DNA from: an uncultured Peptococcaceae bacterium
GTDB lineage: Bacteria; Bacillota; Limnochordia; Darwinibacteriales; Darwinibacteriaceae
Length of the DNA stretch: 16,999 bases
Reading direction: 5' to 3'
Assembly (NCBI GenBank): GCA_937988745.1
Contig: CALKAR010000015.1
Coordinates: 1 to 16,999 of the forward strand
Both the position numbers and the translations under genes were made by a program. Numbering within the stretch: the first letter of the stretch is position 1; each line of letters begins with the position of its first letter. Shown piece after piece: positions 1-7,789 of this stretch. The notes under the pieces are model-generated. The model was not told the DNA's origin and did not search any database. It worked only from the letters and a program-made list of their open reading frames with translations.

Positions 1-7
1 ATCTGTA

Positions 8-164
8 CTCTTATCCAGTGCGGTGGAGGGACGGGCCCGATGAAACCCGGCAACCGAAGCATGTGCTTAAAGGTGCCAATTCCTGCTGGATCGTAGGATC
101 CAGAGAGATGAGAGGAGGGTAAATTGGCTATTGTCCTCTTCTATCTATAGAAGAGGATTTTTTT
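8..164 (+). promoter_or_regulatory. SAM-I (S-box) riboswitch with transcription terminator, upstream of metNIQ
   Basis: This cis-acting RNA senses S-adenosylmethionine and stops transcription before the methionine importer when SAM is plentiful. P1 is formed by positions 8-15 (CTCTTATC) and 107-114 (GATGAGAG, with one G-U pair). The conserved core is visible: GGTGGAGGGA, the GATGAAACCCGGCAACC block at 39-55 and GGTGCCAATTCCTGC at 72-86. The terminator follows at 134-157 (ten-base stem, loop at 144-147) with a T run at 158-164. The 3' strand of P1 (103-116) can also pair with the 5' arm of the terminator, as expected for the antiterminator. The promoter must lie at or before the left window edge. 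Confidence 0.96.
134..164 (+). terminator. Riboswitch-controlled intrinsic terminator
   Basis: A perfect ten-base stem (TCCTCTTCTA with TAGAAGAGGA), a four-base loop and seven T residues. It is the OFF-state terminator of the SAM riboswitch and lies 24 bases before the metN start. Confidence 0.93.
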
Positions 165-188
165 ATAGCACTGTAGAGGATGTGTATA

Positions 189-1202
189 ATGATTCACTTA
201 AAAGGTATTAGCAAAACATATTCAGGTGCACGGGCAGTCCACGCACTCAATAATGTGGACCTGCAGATTCCAGCAGGCAAGATCTTTGGGATCATCGGAT
301 CTAGCGGTGCGGGCAAGTCTACCCTCTTAAGGTGCATCAACCTTCTGGAAGTCCCTGATGCTGGAGAAGTCTGGGTTGGCGGTACCCGCTTGGATACCCT
401 AACTCCTCGGGAGCTGCGGCGGGCCCGGCAAAAAATGGGGATGATTTTCCAGCACTTTAACCTGCTGACGTCCCGAACTGTTGCCGAAAACATAGCCTTT
501 CCCTTGGAGATTGCCGGAGTTCCGGCTAAAGAGCGTCAGCGCAAGGTTGCTAACCTACTGGAAATAGTAGGCCTTGCTGACAAAGCACAAGCTTATCCAG
601 CGCAGCTCAGTGGAGGACAAAAACAGCGTGTTGGCATAGCCCGAGCACTTGCCAATGATCCGCAGGTACTGCTCTGTGATGAGGCCACTTCCGCCCTCGA
701 TCCAGAAACCACGAAGTCTGTACTGAAGCTGCTCCAATCGATCAATCAGCGCCTCGGGCTGACCATCGTCCTAATCACCCACGAAATGCCTGTTATTCAG
801 GAAATCTGCGACTTCGTAGCCGTGATGGAGAATGGCATCGTTCAAGAAACGGGCCCTGTGATCGACGTGTTCACTCGGCCACAGTCCGAAGCAGCCAGAC
901 GCATGCTGCGGGGCACTTTTGCTCAAAACATACCGCCTGAACTCCTGCACCGCAATAACAATGGTGAACCTCACCGCGTGCTTAAACTAAGCTTTGTAGG
1001 GGAACGTGCTCATGAACCAATTATTTCTCAGATGGTACAGCACTTCAAGGTTGATGCCAACATCCTGTTCGGGCGCATCGATCAGATGAAGGACCTGCCC
1101 TTTGGGATGCTGGTCATCGAACTCGTAGGCCCAGAAGAACAGCTGGACCAGGCCGTCGGCTTTCTCGAAAGCCAGCATGTCGAATTGGAGGTGCTTGTCT
1201 GA
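189..1202 (+). CDS. metN: Methionine ABC transporter ATP-binding protein MetN
   Basis: Cytoplasmic ATPase of the MetNIQ methionine importer. From the chosen start it has 337 residues, the usual size for the family. Walker A is GSSGAGKST at 37-45, the ABC signature LSGGQ at 140-144, and Walker B with catalytic glutamate LLCDEATSALDP near 161-172, with the H-loop in ITHEM near 196-200. Residues from about 260 to the end form the NIL (ACT-like) domain, which in this family binds methionine and inhibits transport when the cell is full. An in-frame ATG at 180 exists, but AGAGGA at 175-180 is properly placed only for the ATG at 189. The stop overlaps the metI start by one base, so the genes are translationally coupled. 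Expression should follow the SAM riboswitch upstream. Confidence 0.96.
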   Translation: MIHLKGISKTYSGARAVHALNNVDLQIPAGKIFGIIGSSGAGKSTLLRCINLLEVPDAGEVWVGGTRLDTLTPRELRRARQKMGMIFQHFNLLTSRTVAENIAFPLEIAGVPAKERQRKVANLLEIVGLADKAQAYPAQLSGGQKQRVGIARALANDPQVLLCDEATSALDPETTKSVLKLLQSINQRLGLTIVLITHEMPVIQEICDFVAVMENGIVQETGPVIDVFTRPQSEAARRMLRGTFAQNIPPELLHRNNNGEPHRVLKLSFVGERAHEPIISQMVQHFKVDANILFGRIDQMKDLPFGMLVIELVGPEEQLDQAVGFLESQHVELEVLV

Positions 1203-1846
1203 TGCTCTGGCAAATTCTATGGCAGGCTCTGCAGGAAACGCTGATCATGGTTGTAGCTTCCACACTTATCGCTGCCCTCTTTGGCCTCCCTTTAGGGCTG
1301 GCGTTGGCTTGTACTTCGCCGGGCCATATACTAGAAAACCGGGTCATTAACAAACTCTTAGGTGCCATAGTTAACGTGGGCCGTTCTATTCCATTTATCA
1401 TCCTGATGGTAGCCATCATACCTTTCACTCGATGGCTGGTTGGAACCTCGATTGGCACCACTGCCGCGATTGTTCCCCTCAGCATCGCCGCAATCCCCTT
1501 TGCTGCCCGCCTCGTAGAAAGCGCAATTTTTGAAATCGACCGAGGCGTGATTGAAGCAGCGCAAAGCATGGGTTCATCGCCCTGGCAGATCATCTGGAAG
1601 GTGCTCATTCCTGAGGCACGCGCTTCGCTGGTCTTGGGACTTACCATTACCACGGTAAATCTCGTTGGTTACTCCGCGATGGCTGGCGCTATTGGCGGTG
1701 GCGGCTTGGGCGACCTGGCTATCCGGTTTGGCTACCAGCGGTTCCGCGGCGATGTGATGCTGCAGACTGTTATTCTCTTGGTAATCCTGGTCCAAGCCAT
1801 GCAGATGCTCGGCGACTGGGCCAGCCGCAAACTATCTAAACGATAA
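1202..1846 (+). CDS. metI: Methionine ABC transporter permease MetI
   Basis: Inner-membrane permease of the methionine importer, 214 residues, matching the family length. It is hydrophobic, with about five membrane helices. The coupling loop that contacts MetN is seen as IEAAQSMGSSPWQIIWKVLIP around 117-137, close to the EAA consensus. The glycine-rich stretch AMAGAIGGGGLGDLAIRFGY near residues 160-179 is also typical of MetI. The start ATG overlaps the metN stop (TGATG). It lies in the middle of the metNIQ operon and should be controlled by the same SAM riboswitch. Confidence 0.96.
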   Translation: MLWQILWQALQETLIMVVASTLIAALFGLPLGLALACTSPGHILENRVINKLLGAIVNVGRSIPFIILMVAIIPFTRWLVGTSIGTTAAIVPLSIAAIPFAARLVESAIFEIDRGVIEAAQSMGSSPWQIIWKVLIPEARASLVLGLTITTVNLVGYSAMAGAIGGGGLGDLAIRFGYQRFRGDVMLQTVILLVILVQAMQMLGDWASRKLSKR

Positions 1847-1867
1847 ATACAAAATAGGAGGTAGCTT

Positions 1868-2659
1868 ATGCGCAACGTATTGACTTTTGTACTAACTCTA
1901 CTTGTTCTCGCCGTTTCTCTCCAACCTACATCTGCTGCTGAAACAGTTGTAACTGTTGGTGCCAGCCCGGTGCCTCACGCAGAAATCCTAAGAGCAGCCG
2001 CACCTTTGTTGAAGGAGAAAGGCATCGACTTGAGGGTTGTTGAGTTCAATGATTATGTCCAACCTAACCTAGCACTGGATCAAGGCGATCTGGATGCTAA
2101 CTTCTTCCAACACCAGCCTTATCTAGACACCTTTAACGCTGACGCCGGTACAAGAATCGTATCGCTGGTAGGAATTCACATTGAACCACTGGGAGTCTAC
2201 AGCTTAAAGCTAAATTCGCTGGATGAACTGAAGGATAGAGCTCAAATTGCTATTCCCAACGACCCGACGAACGGCGGCCGTGCTCTCTTACTTCTCGAGG
2301 CCGCAGGATTGATTGAGGTCGATCCGAGGACTGGCGTGCAGCCTACTGTCTTTGATATCACCAGCAATCCCAAGAGATTGCGCTTCGTGGAGCTTGAAGC
2401 AGCGCAACTCAGCAGAGCGCTTCCCGATGTAGACGCAGCCGTGATTAACGGTAACTACGCTCTGCTTGCTGAACTGGTTCCGACCGAAGATGCTCTATTC
2501 CTCGAAGGATCCCAATCTCCCTATGTGAACATCTTAGCTGTCCGAGAAGGAGAAACTGGAAACCCGGCCCTACAAGCACTGGCCGATGTGTTGACGTCTG
2601 ACCACATTCGCGAGTTCATTCTGGAGACCTACGGCGGCAGTGTGGTTCCGGTATTCTAA
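1868..2659 (+). CDS. metQ: Methionine-binding protein MetQ (NlpA family), without a lipobox
   Basis: Extracytoplasmic substrate-binding protein that delivers methionine to MetNI; 263 residues. Family hallmarks are visible: VEFNDYVQPN, GDLDANFFQHQPYLD, AIPNDPTNGGRALLLLE, VELEAAQLSRAL and SPYVNILAVRE. The N-terminus (MRNVLTFVLTLLVLAVSLQP, then TSAAE) is a signal peptide that looks cut by signal peptidase I after TSA. No cysteine lies at the cleavage site, whereas many MetQ proteins, including those of monoderm Firmicutes and E. coli, are lipoproteins. The ribosome binding site TAGGAGGT ends a few bases before the ATG, and the gap to metI is 21 bases. The gene ends the operon and is followed directly by a strong terminator. 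Confidence 0.95.
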   Translation: MRNVLTFVLTLLVLAVSLQPTSAAETVVTVGASPVPHAEILRAAAPLLKEKGIDLRVVEFNDYVQPNLALDQGDLDANFFQHQPYLDTFNADAGTRIVSLVGIHIEPLGVYSLKLNSLDELKDRAQIAIPNDPTNGGRALLLLEAAGLIEVDPRTGVQPTVFDITSNPKRLRFVELEAAQLSRALPDVDAAVINGNYALLAELVPTEDALFLEGSQSPYVNILAVREGETGNPALQALADVLTSDHIREFILETYGGSVVPVF

Positions 2660-2670
2660 AGATACAGTTA

Positions 2671-2699
2671 CGAGTGCGCGCAGGCGCACTCGTTTTTTT
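2671..2699 (+). terminator. Intrinsic terminator of metNIQ
   Basis: Perfect nine-base GC-rich stem (CGAGTGCGC with GCGCACTCG), loop GCAG, then seven T residues. The stop codon of the convergent GH13 gene lies in this T run (2698-2700). Read on the minus strand the hairpin has no T tract after it, so it is a good terminator only for the plus strand. Confidence 0.95.
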
Positions 2700-4428
2700 A
2701 TCCCAGAATCGCTGTTCCGAGCGGAGGTATGATCAGCTGGGCACTGTCTACCAGCGTGTCAGTGAGGAGCTCTTTTACATGTCCGGGGGCTCCATTAGGC
2801 CACGGCAGAGCCTTCATATTAATCGTGCGTTCGTAGTCGGAGTTGTTCAGAATGACAAGCACCTGATCTTCATCGTCATAGCGCGCATATCCTATGAGGT
2901 TCTGTACGCTGTCTGCGAGGAAAACTCGGGTCTGGCCAGTCCGCAGTACGCTTCTGGCCCGCCGAAGCGCAATCAAATCCTTGTACCAGTCTCTAATCTC
3001 ATGATCCTGCTTCCGGGGATCCCAGATCATGCCCCGCCGGCAGTCTGGATCGGTTTCACCCACCATTCCCACTTCATCACCGTAGTAGATCATGGGCGCA
3101 CCTTCATAGGTAAGAATAAATGCCGCGGCCAGCATCAATCGTTCTTTCTTCTCAGCGCATTCCGTGAGGAAGCGGGCTGTATCGTGACTTCCTAACAGAT
3201 TGAACATGGCCAGGTTCACACTATGTGTGTGGTTGATCTGTACCTTAGCAAGACGATTAGCAAAGCTGTCTGCCCGAATGGTTCTCGCGGCAAAGAAGTC
3301 AAGGCAAGCGTATTGAATCGGATAGTTCATTACACAGTCAAATTGATCACCGCGCAGCCAATCGCTGGATTCATGCCAGATTTCTCCTACAATCAGCGCA
3401 TCGGGTTTGGCCTGCTTAACTACGCGCCGAAACTCTCGCCAGAAATCATGATCAATTTCGTTGGCCACATCTAAACGCCACCCATCGATATCGGCTTCCT
3501 CAATCCAGTATTTCGCTACATCCAACAGATAGGCGCGCACTTCGGGATTGTTCGTCATTAGTTTCGGCATCGTGGCGATTCCATCTGCGAACGTCTCATA
3601 GTTCGGCGGATCCGTTTCGATCGGCCAATCGTAAATATTAAACCAATCGGCGAACCTCGACTTCTCTCCATGCTTGAGGACATCTTGGAAGGCAAAGAAA
3701 CCCATTCCTGCATGGTTGAAAACAGCATCGAAGATAACACGAATGCCCTTATTGTGGCATCTGGTTACCAGCTCCCTGACATCATCTAGGTCCCCGAAGT
3801 GAGGGTCAATCTTGTAATAGTCAGTCGTATCATATTTATGGTTGCTTGGCGATGCGAAAATGGGTGTGAGGTAAATTGCGTCAACACCCAAGTCAGCTAG
3901 ATAATCCAGCTTCTGAATGATCCCCCGCAGATCTCCGCCTTTTTGACTGGTCGGGGTGGGCCGGGCATCCCAGGGCTCAACATTGGGTGGATCGTTGGCA
4001 GGATCCCCGTTCGCAAATCTTTCAGGGAAAATTTGGTAGAAGACAGCCCCCTGTGCCCACTTTGGTGGTTCCCAAAGATCTTTGAGGGCAATATACGGGT
4101 ATTGGAACTCAACGCGCGGCAGAGGATCGGCGAAGAATCCTTTCTCCGTGTAGAATACCGGCGCACGTCCATCGTCTAGGTAGAAGATATAAGCAAACCG
4201 CTTCGTCCAGAGTTCCAAGTCAGCTTGGTAGTACGCAAACAGCTCATCGACGGCCACCAGTTCCATAACAGCGACCTGCTCGCCAGCCCCTTGATAACGG
4301 TCCTTATAGATAACCTTAACCTGCTGCAGATCGCCCCGAGCTGCCCGGAGAGTTACCCGGAGCGTCGTTGGGCCGACGGGATAGGCATAACTGCCGTGAG
4401 CAACATGGTACACCGCTTCTTTCAGCAT
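2698..4428 (-). CDS. GH13 alpha-glucan hydrolase (neopullulanase / cyclomaltodextrinase type)
   Basis: Probably hydrolyses alpha-glucans such as pullulan, cyclodextrins or maltodextrins in the cytoplasm, since no signal peptide is seen. It has 576 residues. An N-terminal beta domain of about 115 residues resembles CBM34, and the catalytic barrel starts near WAQGAVFYQIFPERF. Conserved GH13 regions: DAVFNH at 234-239, MPKL at 287-290 (typical of the neopullulanase subfamily), GWRLDVANE with nucleophile Asp320, GEIWHE with acid/base Glu349, and LLGSHDT with Asp416. A small C-terminal beta domain ends the protein. AAGGAG lies 9 bases before the ATG. The gene begins 46 bases after the secreted barrel-like protein on the same strand, with no terminator between, so it is probably co-transcribed. 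The exact substrate cannot be told from sequence alone. Confidence 0.92.
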   Translation of the reverse strand: MLKEAVYHVAHGSYAYPVGPTTLRVTLRAARGDLQQVKVIYKDRYQGAGEQVAVMELVAVDELFAYYQADLELWTKRFAYIFYLDDGRAPVFYTEKGFFADPLPRVEFQYPYIALKDLWEPPKWAQGAVFYQIFPERFANGDPANDPPNVEPWDARPTPTSQKGGDLRGIIQKLDYLADLGVDAIYLTPIFASPSNHKYDTTDYYKIDPHFGDLDDVRELVTRCHNKGIRVIFDAVFNHAGMGFFAFQDVLKHGEKSRFADWFNIYDWPIETDPPNYETFADGIATMPKLMTNNPEVRAYLLDVAKYWIEEADIDGWRLDVANEIDHDFWREFRRVVKQAKPDALIVGEIWHESSDWLRGDQFDCVMNYPIQYACLDFFAARTIRADSFANRLAKVQINHTHSVNLAMFNLLGSHDTARFLTECAEKKERLMLAAAFILTYEGAPMIYYGDEVGMVGETDPDCRRGMIWDPRKQDHEIRDWYKDLIALRRARSVLRTGQTRVFLADSVQNLIGYARYDDEDQVLVILNNSDYERTINMKALPWPNGAPGHVKELLTDTLVDSAQLIIPPLGTAILG

Positions 4429-4474
4429 CCATCGTCACTCCTTGCGTGCAAGAAAATCGCACATTAATAATTCA

Positions 4475-6520
4475 CTAATTCGTAGTTGAGCACCATCTTC
4501 CTGCCGAAATTGGGAAACTAGCACCAATCTGCCATCCCCAACCATCTGTCCTGTCGTAGTAGAGATAGGCTGCCACGCCAGGCGTAGGGATGCAGAGCAG
4601 GCCCGCCTGCCAATGATAACTCCACCCCTGCGGCTGAAACTGCAGGCTTACCTGACCTACCGCTTCTAATTTTGGTGACAGCGTCCACTTCTGGCCCCAG
4701 CGCAGCTCACCAGTATATTGCTCTGGAGTAAGATGGAGAGCCCAAACAAAATCATCTGATTCACCCTTGACACCCCATTCTAGGCTATCCTCCTGCAGGC
4801 CTACGAAAGCAGAATACTCGCGTGAGGAAATATCCAGCAAGATTCTTTTCTCTGCACACGTAAGTTTGAACGCTTCGTCAGACCGTTTCTGTTCCAATGC
4901 CCAGCCCGACTGCCACGTGGTGAACCTCAAGTGTTGTGGCTCGAAGTCCATCCAAGCCAAAGGCTGGGGATAGCGAAACCCCAAGCCGAAGGATCTTCCT
5001 GTATAACTAGCCTCAAAACCTCTTTCTGATATACTACCGGCCATTCCTCCATCTGCCCAACGTACCTTGCACTTTGGTTTTCCGCTCCAAGGCACGTCTA
5101 AGGATAGTGCCCAGTTTTCTTCACGGTAAAGCCCCGTCCAACCCTGAACACCCTCGCTCCACAGCCAAGGCCCGTCGTTGAGGTTGTGCGCATCCATGCG
5201 CGGGCGCAGCACCGCTCGATCCTCAGCAAACTCGGCCATCCAAGAGGAACCGAAAAACTGCATCTTTAGGTCGTTTTCTTGTAAAGCGGCGTGGAAGTTG
5301 GGCCCATGAAGCGCAACCCGCCAGCTTTCATCATAGCCAACCACCAAGGCACCAGAAAGATCACCGCATACTAGGCCGGCATCTGTCACATCGATTTCCA
5401 GTACATTAGGCTTTTCCTCTTGAACCACAACCCAGATTACCTCATTGGGGTTTCCTGCGGTGAAGATCGGCTGCAGGCCGGGCGAAAGGCGAACTTCAAA
5501 GCAACCCTGAGAATCGGTAGAGACCCGACGCCCATCAAAGAGAATGAACTCTAGACCAGGCACCGCTTCACCATTACGTCTCACTTCAGCCCGTAGTGTG
5601 CCGCCACGGGCAAACCATCCTCGAGTAATGGACGCAGAAAGGGATGCAGTCTGTCCCTGCCATTGGGCCGTGATCTCCCGTACCAAGTCCTTAGGCGGGA
5701 GCAGAGCCTTCACACGTCCCGATACTCTGATGGATTCATTATGTGCCAGACGAGGAATGGGGATATGCCACGTTTCGCCTGATCGCCTAACTCCCAGACA
5801 CTCTTGTTCAACCTGCCATTCACCCTGCAGAACCAGCTCTTTCGGCAGTGTTATTGTTAACTCTCCAGCACAAGCCGGCCCGGGAATGTACAGGGTAAGC
5901 TCGGTGGAAGCTCCTGCCTGCAAAGATACGCGGCGCGGAGACCACCTAAGGCCCGTTAATTCGGGCGCAGCCGCAATCTGCGCAGTCAAGTTCGGTTCAT
6001 CCGTTTTCCAGTCGATCGGAACAACTTCTCCCCGCCAGAACACTGCCGCTGGTTCGTCAAGAGTCATCCACTGACCTGCTGCAAGTCTTCGTGGTTGACC
6101 CTCGAATCTGTCAATGGTGAACTCATCTGAGTTTAAGGACAAGAGATTTAGGCGGCCTTCATCCTCATACCAAAGAAGACCAGCCGCGCCGTGCAGCGCG
6201 AACTGGCCCTCATACTGATACAATCCGGGACAAGCCCACATTGGATCGACTCCAATCTCCCATCGAAGCACGTGCTTGACACTGCTGCCGGAGATTACTT
6301 CACCCTGGGGCACCCAGGTAGTTGAGTTCAGCCGGTGATATAACCCGATATCGCCGGAAAACTGAACCTCCCAGTGGTCACCCTCGGCCAGCCAAAGATG
6401 AAACAGCTGGGCCCTACTCAGCTCGCCAGGAACAACCTTCATTGGCCCGATAACTGCTGCCAGCGAGCATCCTGCCGCAGATAGGAAAACGACAGCTAGA
6501 ACCAGGCAGCGCCTTACCAT
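4475..6520 (-). CDS. Large secreted protein of unknown function with a beta-barrel-like C-terminal half
   Basis: I do not recognise a named family. The 681 residues begin with a signal sequence (MVRRCLVLAVVFLSAAGC); the AAGC could be a weak lipobox, or cleavage may follow SLAA. Residues of about 195-300 look like a beta-sandwich of the DUF11/adhesin type. Residues of about 303-355 (RGGTLRAEVRRNGEAVPGLE onward, then STDSQGCFEVRLSPG) resemble a carboxypeptidase-regulatory-like domain, which has some likeness to small domains in outer-membrane ushers. From about 385 to the end it is rich in Trp, Tyr and Gly, with short alternating polar/apolar strands and charged turns, for example GWGWQIGASFPIS at 660-672. 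This suggests an outer-membrane barrel or a long beta-repeat protein. The start overlaps the preceding gene by 7 bases. Function is unknown; an usher-like or porin-like role is an inference from gene order and strand pattern. Confidence 0.8.
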   Translation of the reverse strand: MVRRCLVLAVVFLSAAGCSLAAVIGPMKVVPGELSRAQLFHLWLAEGDHWEVQFSGDIGLYHRLNSTTWVPQGEVISGSSVKHVLRWEIGVDPMWACPGLYQYEGQFALHGAAGLLWYEDEGRLNLLSLNSDEFTIDRFEGQPRRLAAGQWMTLDEPAAVFWRGEVVPIDWKTDEPNLTAQIAAAPELTGLRWSPRRVSLQAGASTELTLYIPGPACAGELTITLPKELVLQGEWQVEQECLGVRRSGETWHIPIPRLAHNESIRVSGRVKALLPPKDLVREITAQWQGQTASLSASITRGWFARGGTLRAEVRRNGEAVPGLEFILFDGRRVSTDSQGCFEVRLSPGLQPIFTAGNPNEVIWVVVQEEKPNVLEIDVTDAGLVCGDLSGALVVGYDESWRVALHGPNFHAALQENDLKMQFFGSSWMAEFAEDRAVLRPRMDAHNLNDGPWLWSEGVQGWTGLYREENWALSLDVPWSGKPKCKVRWADGGMAGSISERGFEASYTGRSFGLGFRYPQPLAWMDFEPQHLRFTTWQSGWALEQKRSDEAFKLTCAEKRILLDISSREYSAFVGLQEDSLEWGVKGESDDFVWALHLTPEQYTGELRWGQKWTLSPKLEAVGQVSLQFQPQGWSYHWQAGLLCIPTPGVAAYLYYDRTDGWGWQIGASFPISAGRWCSTTN

Positions 6521-7230
6521 AGCCCTTCTGCCGCATACTGCTGGCGGCCCAATTCTCTCGCCTGAAATGTGAAATAGACCGGACTGAGGGATTCATGCAG
6601 CGGTATCTCAGACCTCCGATGGCAACCGGGCAGAATCGTTCCTGTGTCAACATACTCTTCTCCCAGCAGCAGGCCACTTTCATCATAGAGAGCTAGTGTG
6701 CCCTCACCCCTGCCATGCCTACTGCCTGAGTTCTGGAAGGTGATGAGAACCTTATCACTGGTGAAGTCAACATCAGTTAGGGCGATTGCTTCGGCTGCAC
6801 CTTCAGTCGATAAAAGGAGCAGCACTGCTAGACGGGACGAAACGCCACTACTTCTCTTTGGGGTGACAAATACCACGATATACGAACTGGCATAATCTGC
6901 ACGGTTTATTGTCAAGCGAATATCAGCCTGTTGGTATGGAGCCAAGATAATCTTTGAATGGGACAACTCGATGATTTTGGCTGCCCAAGCCTGAGATTCG
7001 GGATCTTCACGCAGAACCACCCCTCCGAACTCATCTTGGTCAAAGAGCCCGAGACTGAAGTGAAGCTCTTGCTCCTGCCCTGCAAGCTCAGCAAGGTTGA
7101 GCACTATTTCGTCACCAACACTCACATCGTGTGCTTCGACCTTAACCGGTGAAACCATGAGCCCAGCATGGCAGCCCCCGGACAACACACAAGCGAGCAG
7201 TATCACTGTGAAAGCTCCAGCCCATCTCAC
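6514..7230 (-). CDS. Secreted two-domain PapD-like (chaperone-like) protein
   Basis: 238 residues with a signal peptide (MRWAGAFTVILLACVLSGGC); SGGC is a poor lipobox, and CHA/G cleavage is equally possible. The mature start GLMVSPVKVEAHDVSVGDE, then strands ending in IILAPYQQADIRLTI near 94-108, follow the pattern of the N-terminal domain of PapD-type periplasmic chaperones or related Ig-like domains. A second domain from about 147 (ALTDVDFTSDKVLITFQNSG, then LPG at 200-202) is also beta-rich. It resembles the C-terminal domains of Firmicutes WxL-cluster (DUF916/DUF3324) proteins. The start is GTG, sharing four bases (GTGA) with the stop of the upstream small beta protein gene; its own stop overlaps the next gene by 7 bases. 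The chaperone role is inferred from fold pattern and gene order only. Confidence 0.78.
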   Translation of the reverse strand: MRWAGAFTVILLACVLSGGCHAGLMVSPVKVEAHDVSVGDEIVLNLAELAGQEQELHFSLGLFDQDEFGGVVLREDPESQAWAAKIIELSHSKIILAPYQQADIRLTINRADYASSYIVVFVTPKRSSGVSSRLAVLLLLSTEGAAEAIALTDVDFTSDKVLITFQNSGSRHGRGEGTLALYDESGLLLGEEYVDTGTILPGCHRRSEIPLHESLSPVYFTFQARELGRQQYAAEGLW

Positions 7231-7715
7231 AGAGCGGGCACCACCGTGAACTGCACTTGGATAGTATATGTACCAGGCCCATCACCGAAGCCAGGTTGGA
7301 AGCGTATCGGAACGGAAAACGCCTGCCCCTCTTGAGATGTTGGAGACTCTCCCATCCGAACCAAACGCCCGAACTCCGTAAGCGGCATCCAAAGCCCGGT
7401 TGCATCAAGAATCTCTACAGCTCCGTCTAACACGTGGGAAGTACCATCTTCACTATGGACGGCTATAGAGGCTGCCATGAGTTCCCAGTCAACATTCGAC
7501 CACACTGTCACGTCAAGTTCTGCTTCTACGCTTCTTCCCGGTGCCGCCTGGGGAAAGGTCAAAGAGTCCTGCAGCGAAATGGCAAACCCAGGGGCTACTT
7601 CTACGAACATGGTGACCTTTCCTGAACCACCTGATGCAACCGCTACTGACCCAGTACTCAGCAATACCAAGACACAAAAAAAGCCTAATTGAAAGAGCCG
7701 CAAGTTCCACCGCAT
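7227..7715 (-). CDS. Small secreted beta protein, possible surface or fimbria-like subunit
   Basis: 162 residues with a clear signal peptide (MRWNLRLFQLGFFCVLVLLS, then TGSVAVASGG). The mature part is beta-rich: VEVAPGFAISLQDSLTFPQ, then ELDVTVWSNVDWELMAAS, and a final strand GTYTIQVQFTVVPAL. There is no cysteine in the mature part, no LPxTG motif and no C-terminal membrane segment, so if it stays at the surface it must be held by another partner. The size and strand pattern are like those of fimbrial or spore-coat-U-type subunits, but no defining motif is seen. It is the first gene of the cassette, with a strong AAGGAGGT ribosome binding site and a near-consensus promoter just upstream. As the first and best-placed gene it may be made in the greatest amount, as a structural subunit would need. 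Confidence 0.78.
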   Translation of the reverse strand: MRWNLRLFQLGFFCVLVLLSTGSVAVASGGSGKVTMFVEVAPGFAISLQDSLTFPQAAPGRSVEAELDVTVWSNVDWELMAASIAVHSEDGTSHVLDGAVEILDATGLWMPLTEFGRLVRMGESPTSQEGQAFSVPIRFQPGFGDGPGTYTIQVQFTVVPAL

Positions 7716-7753
7716 TCTGGTGACCTCCTTGTTTCTCTCCCTTAGGCTTTTTC

Positions 7754-7782
7754 ATAGTAACATGTTTTCATCTATCTGTCAA
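7754..7782 (-). promoter_or_regulatory. Sigma-A promoter of the secreted-protein cassette
   Basis: On the minus strand, a perfect -35 TTGACA (7777-7782), a 17-base spacer and -10 TACTAT (7754-7759). It lies between the metK stop and the small beta protein start, with AAGGAGGT before that ATG. I see no terminator hairpin between metK and this promoter, so metK read-through may add to it. Confidence 0.85.
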
Positions 7783-7789
7783 TTGCGAA

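Noticed and set aside
1114..1653. Open frame of 179 codons on the minus strand
   Set aside because: It lies opposite metN and metI, both clear by motif, and its composition is that of an antisense shadow.
2674..3195. Open frame of 173 codons on the plus strand
   Set aside because: It begins inside the metQ terminator and lies opposite the GH13 gene, whose catalytic motifs are intact; it has no ribosome binding site or family likeness.
5544..6074. Open frame of 176 codons on the plus strand
   Set aside because: It lies opposite the 681-residue secreted protein, which has a signal peptide and operon overlaps; no start signal or domain is seen.
6514..7230. Assignment as a true WxL-cluster (DUF916) protein
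   Set aside because: No C-terminal membrane anchor and no WxL motifs in the neighbouring proteins, although the domain pattern is similar.
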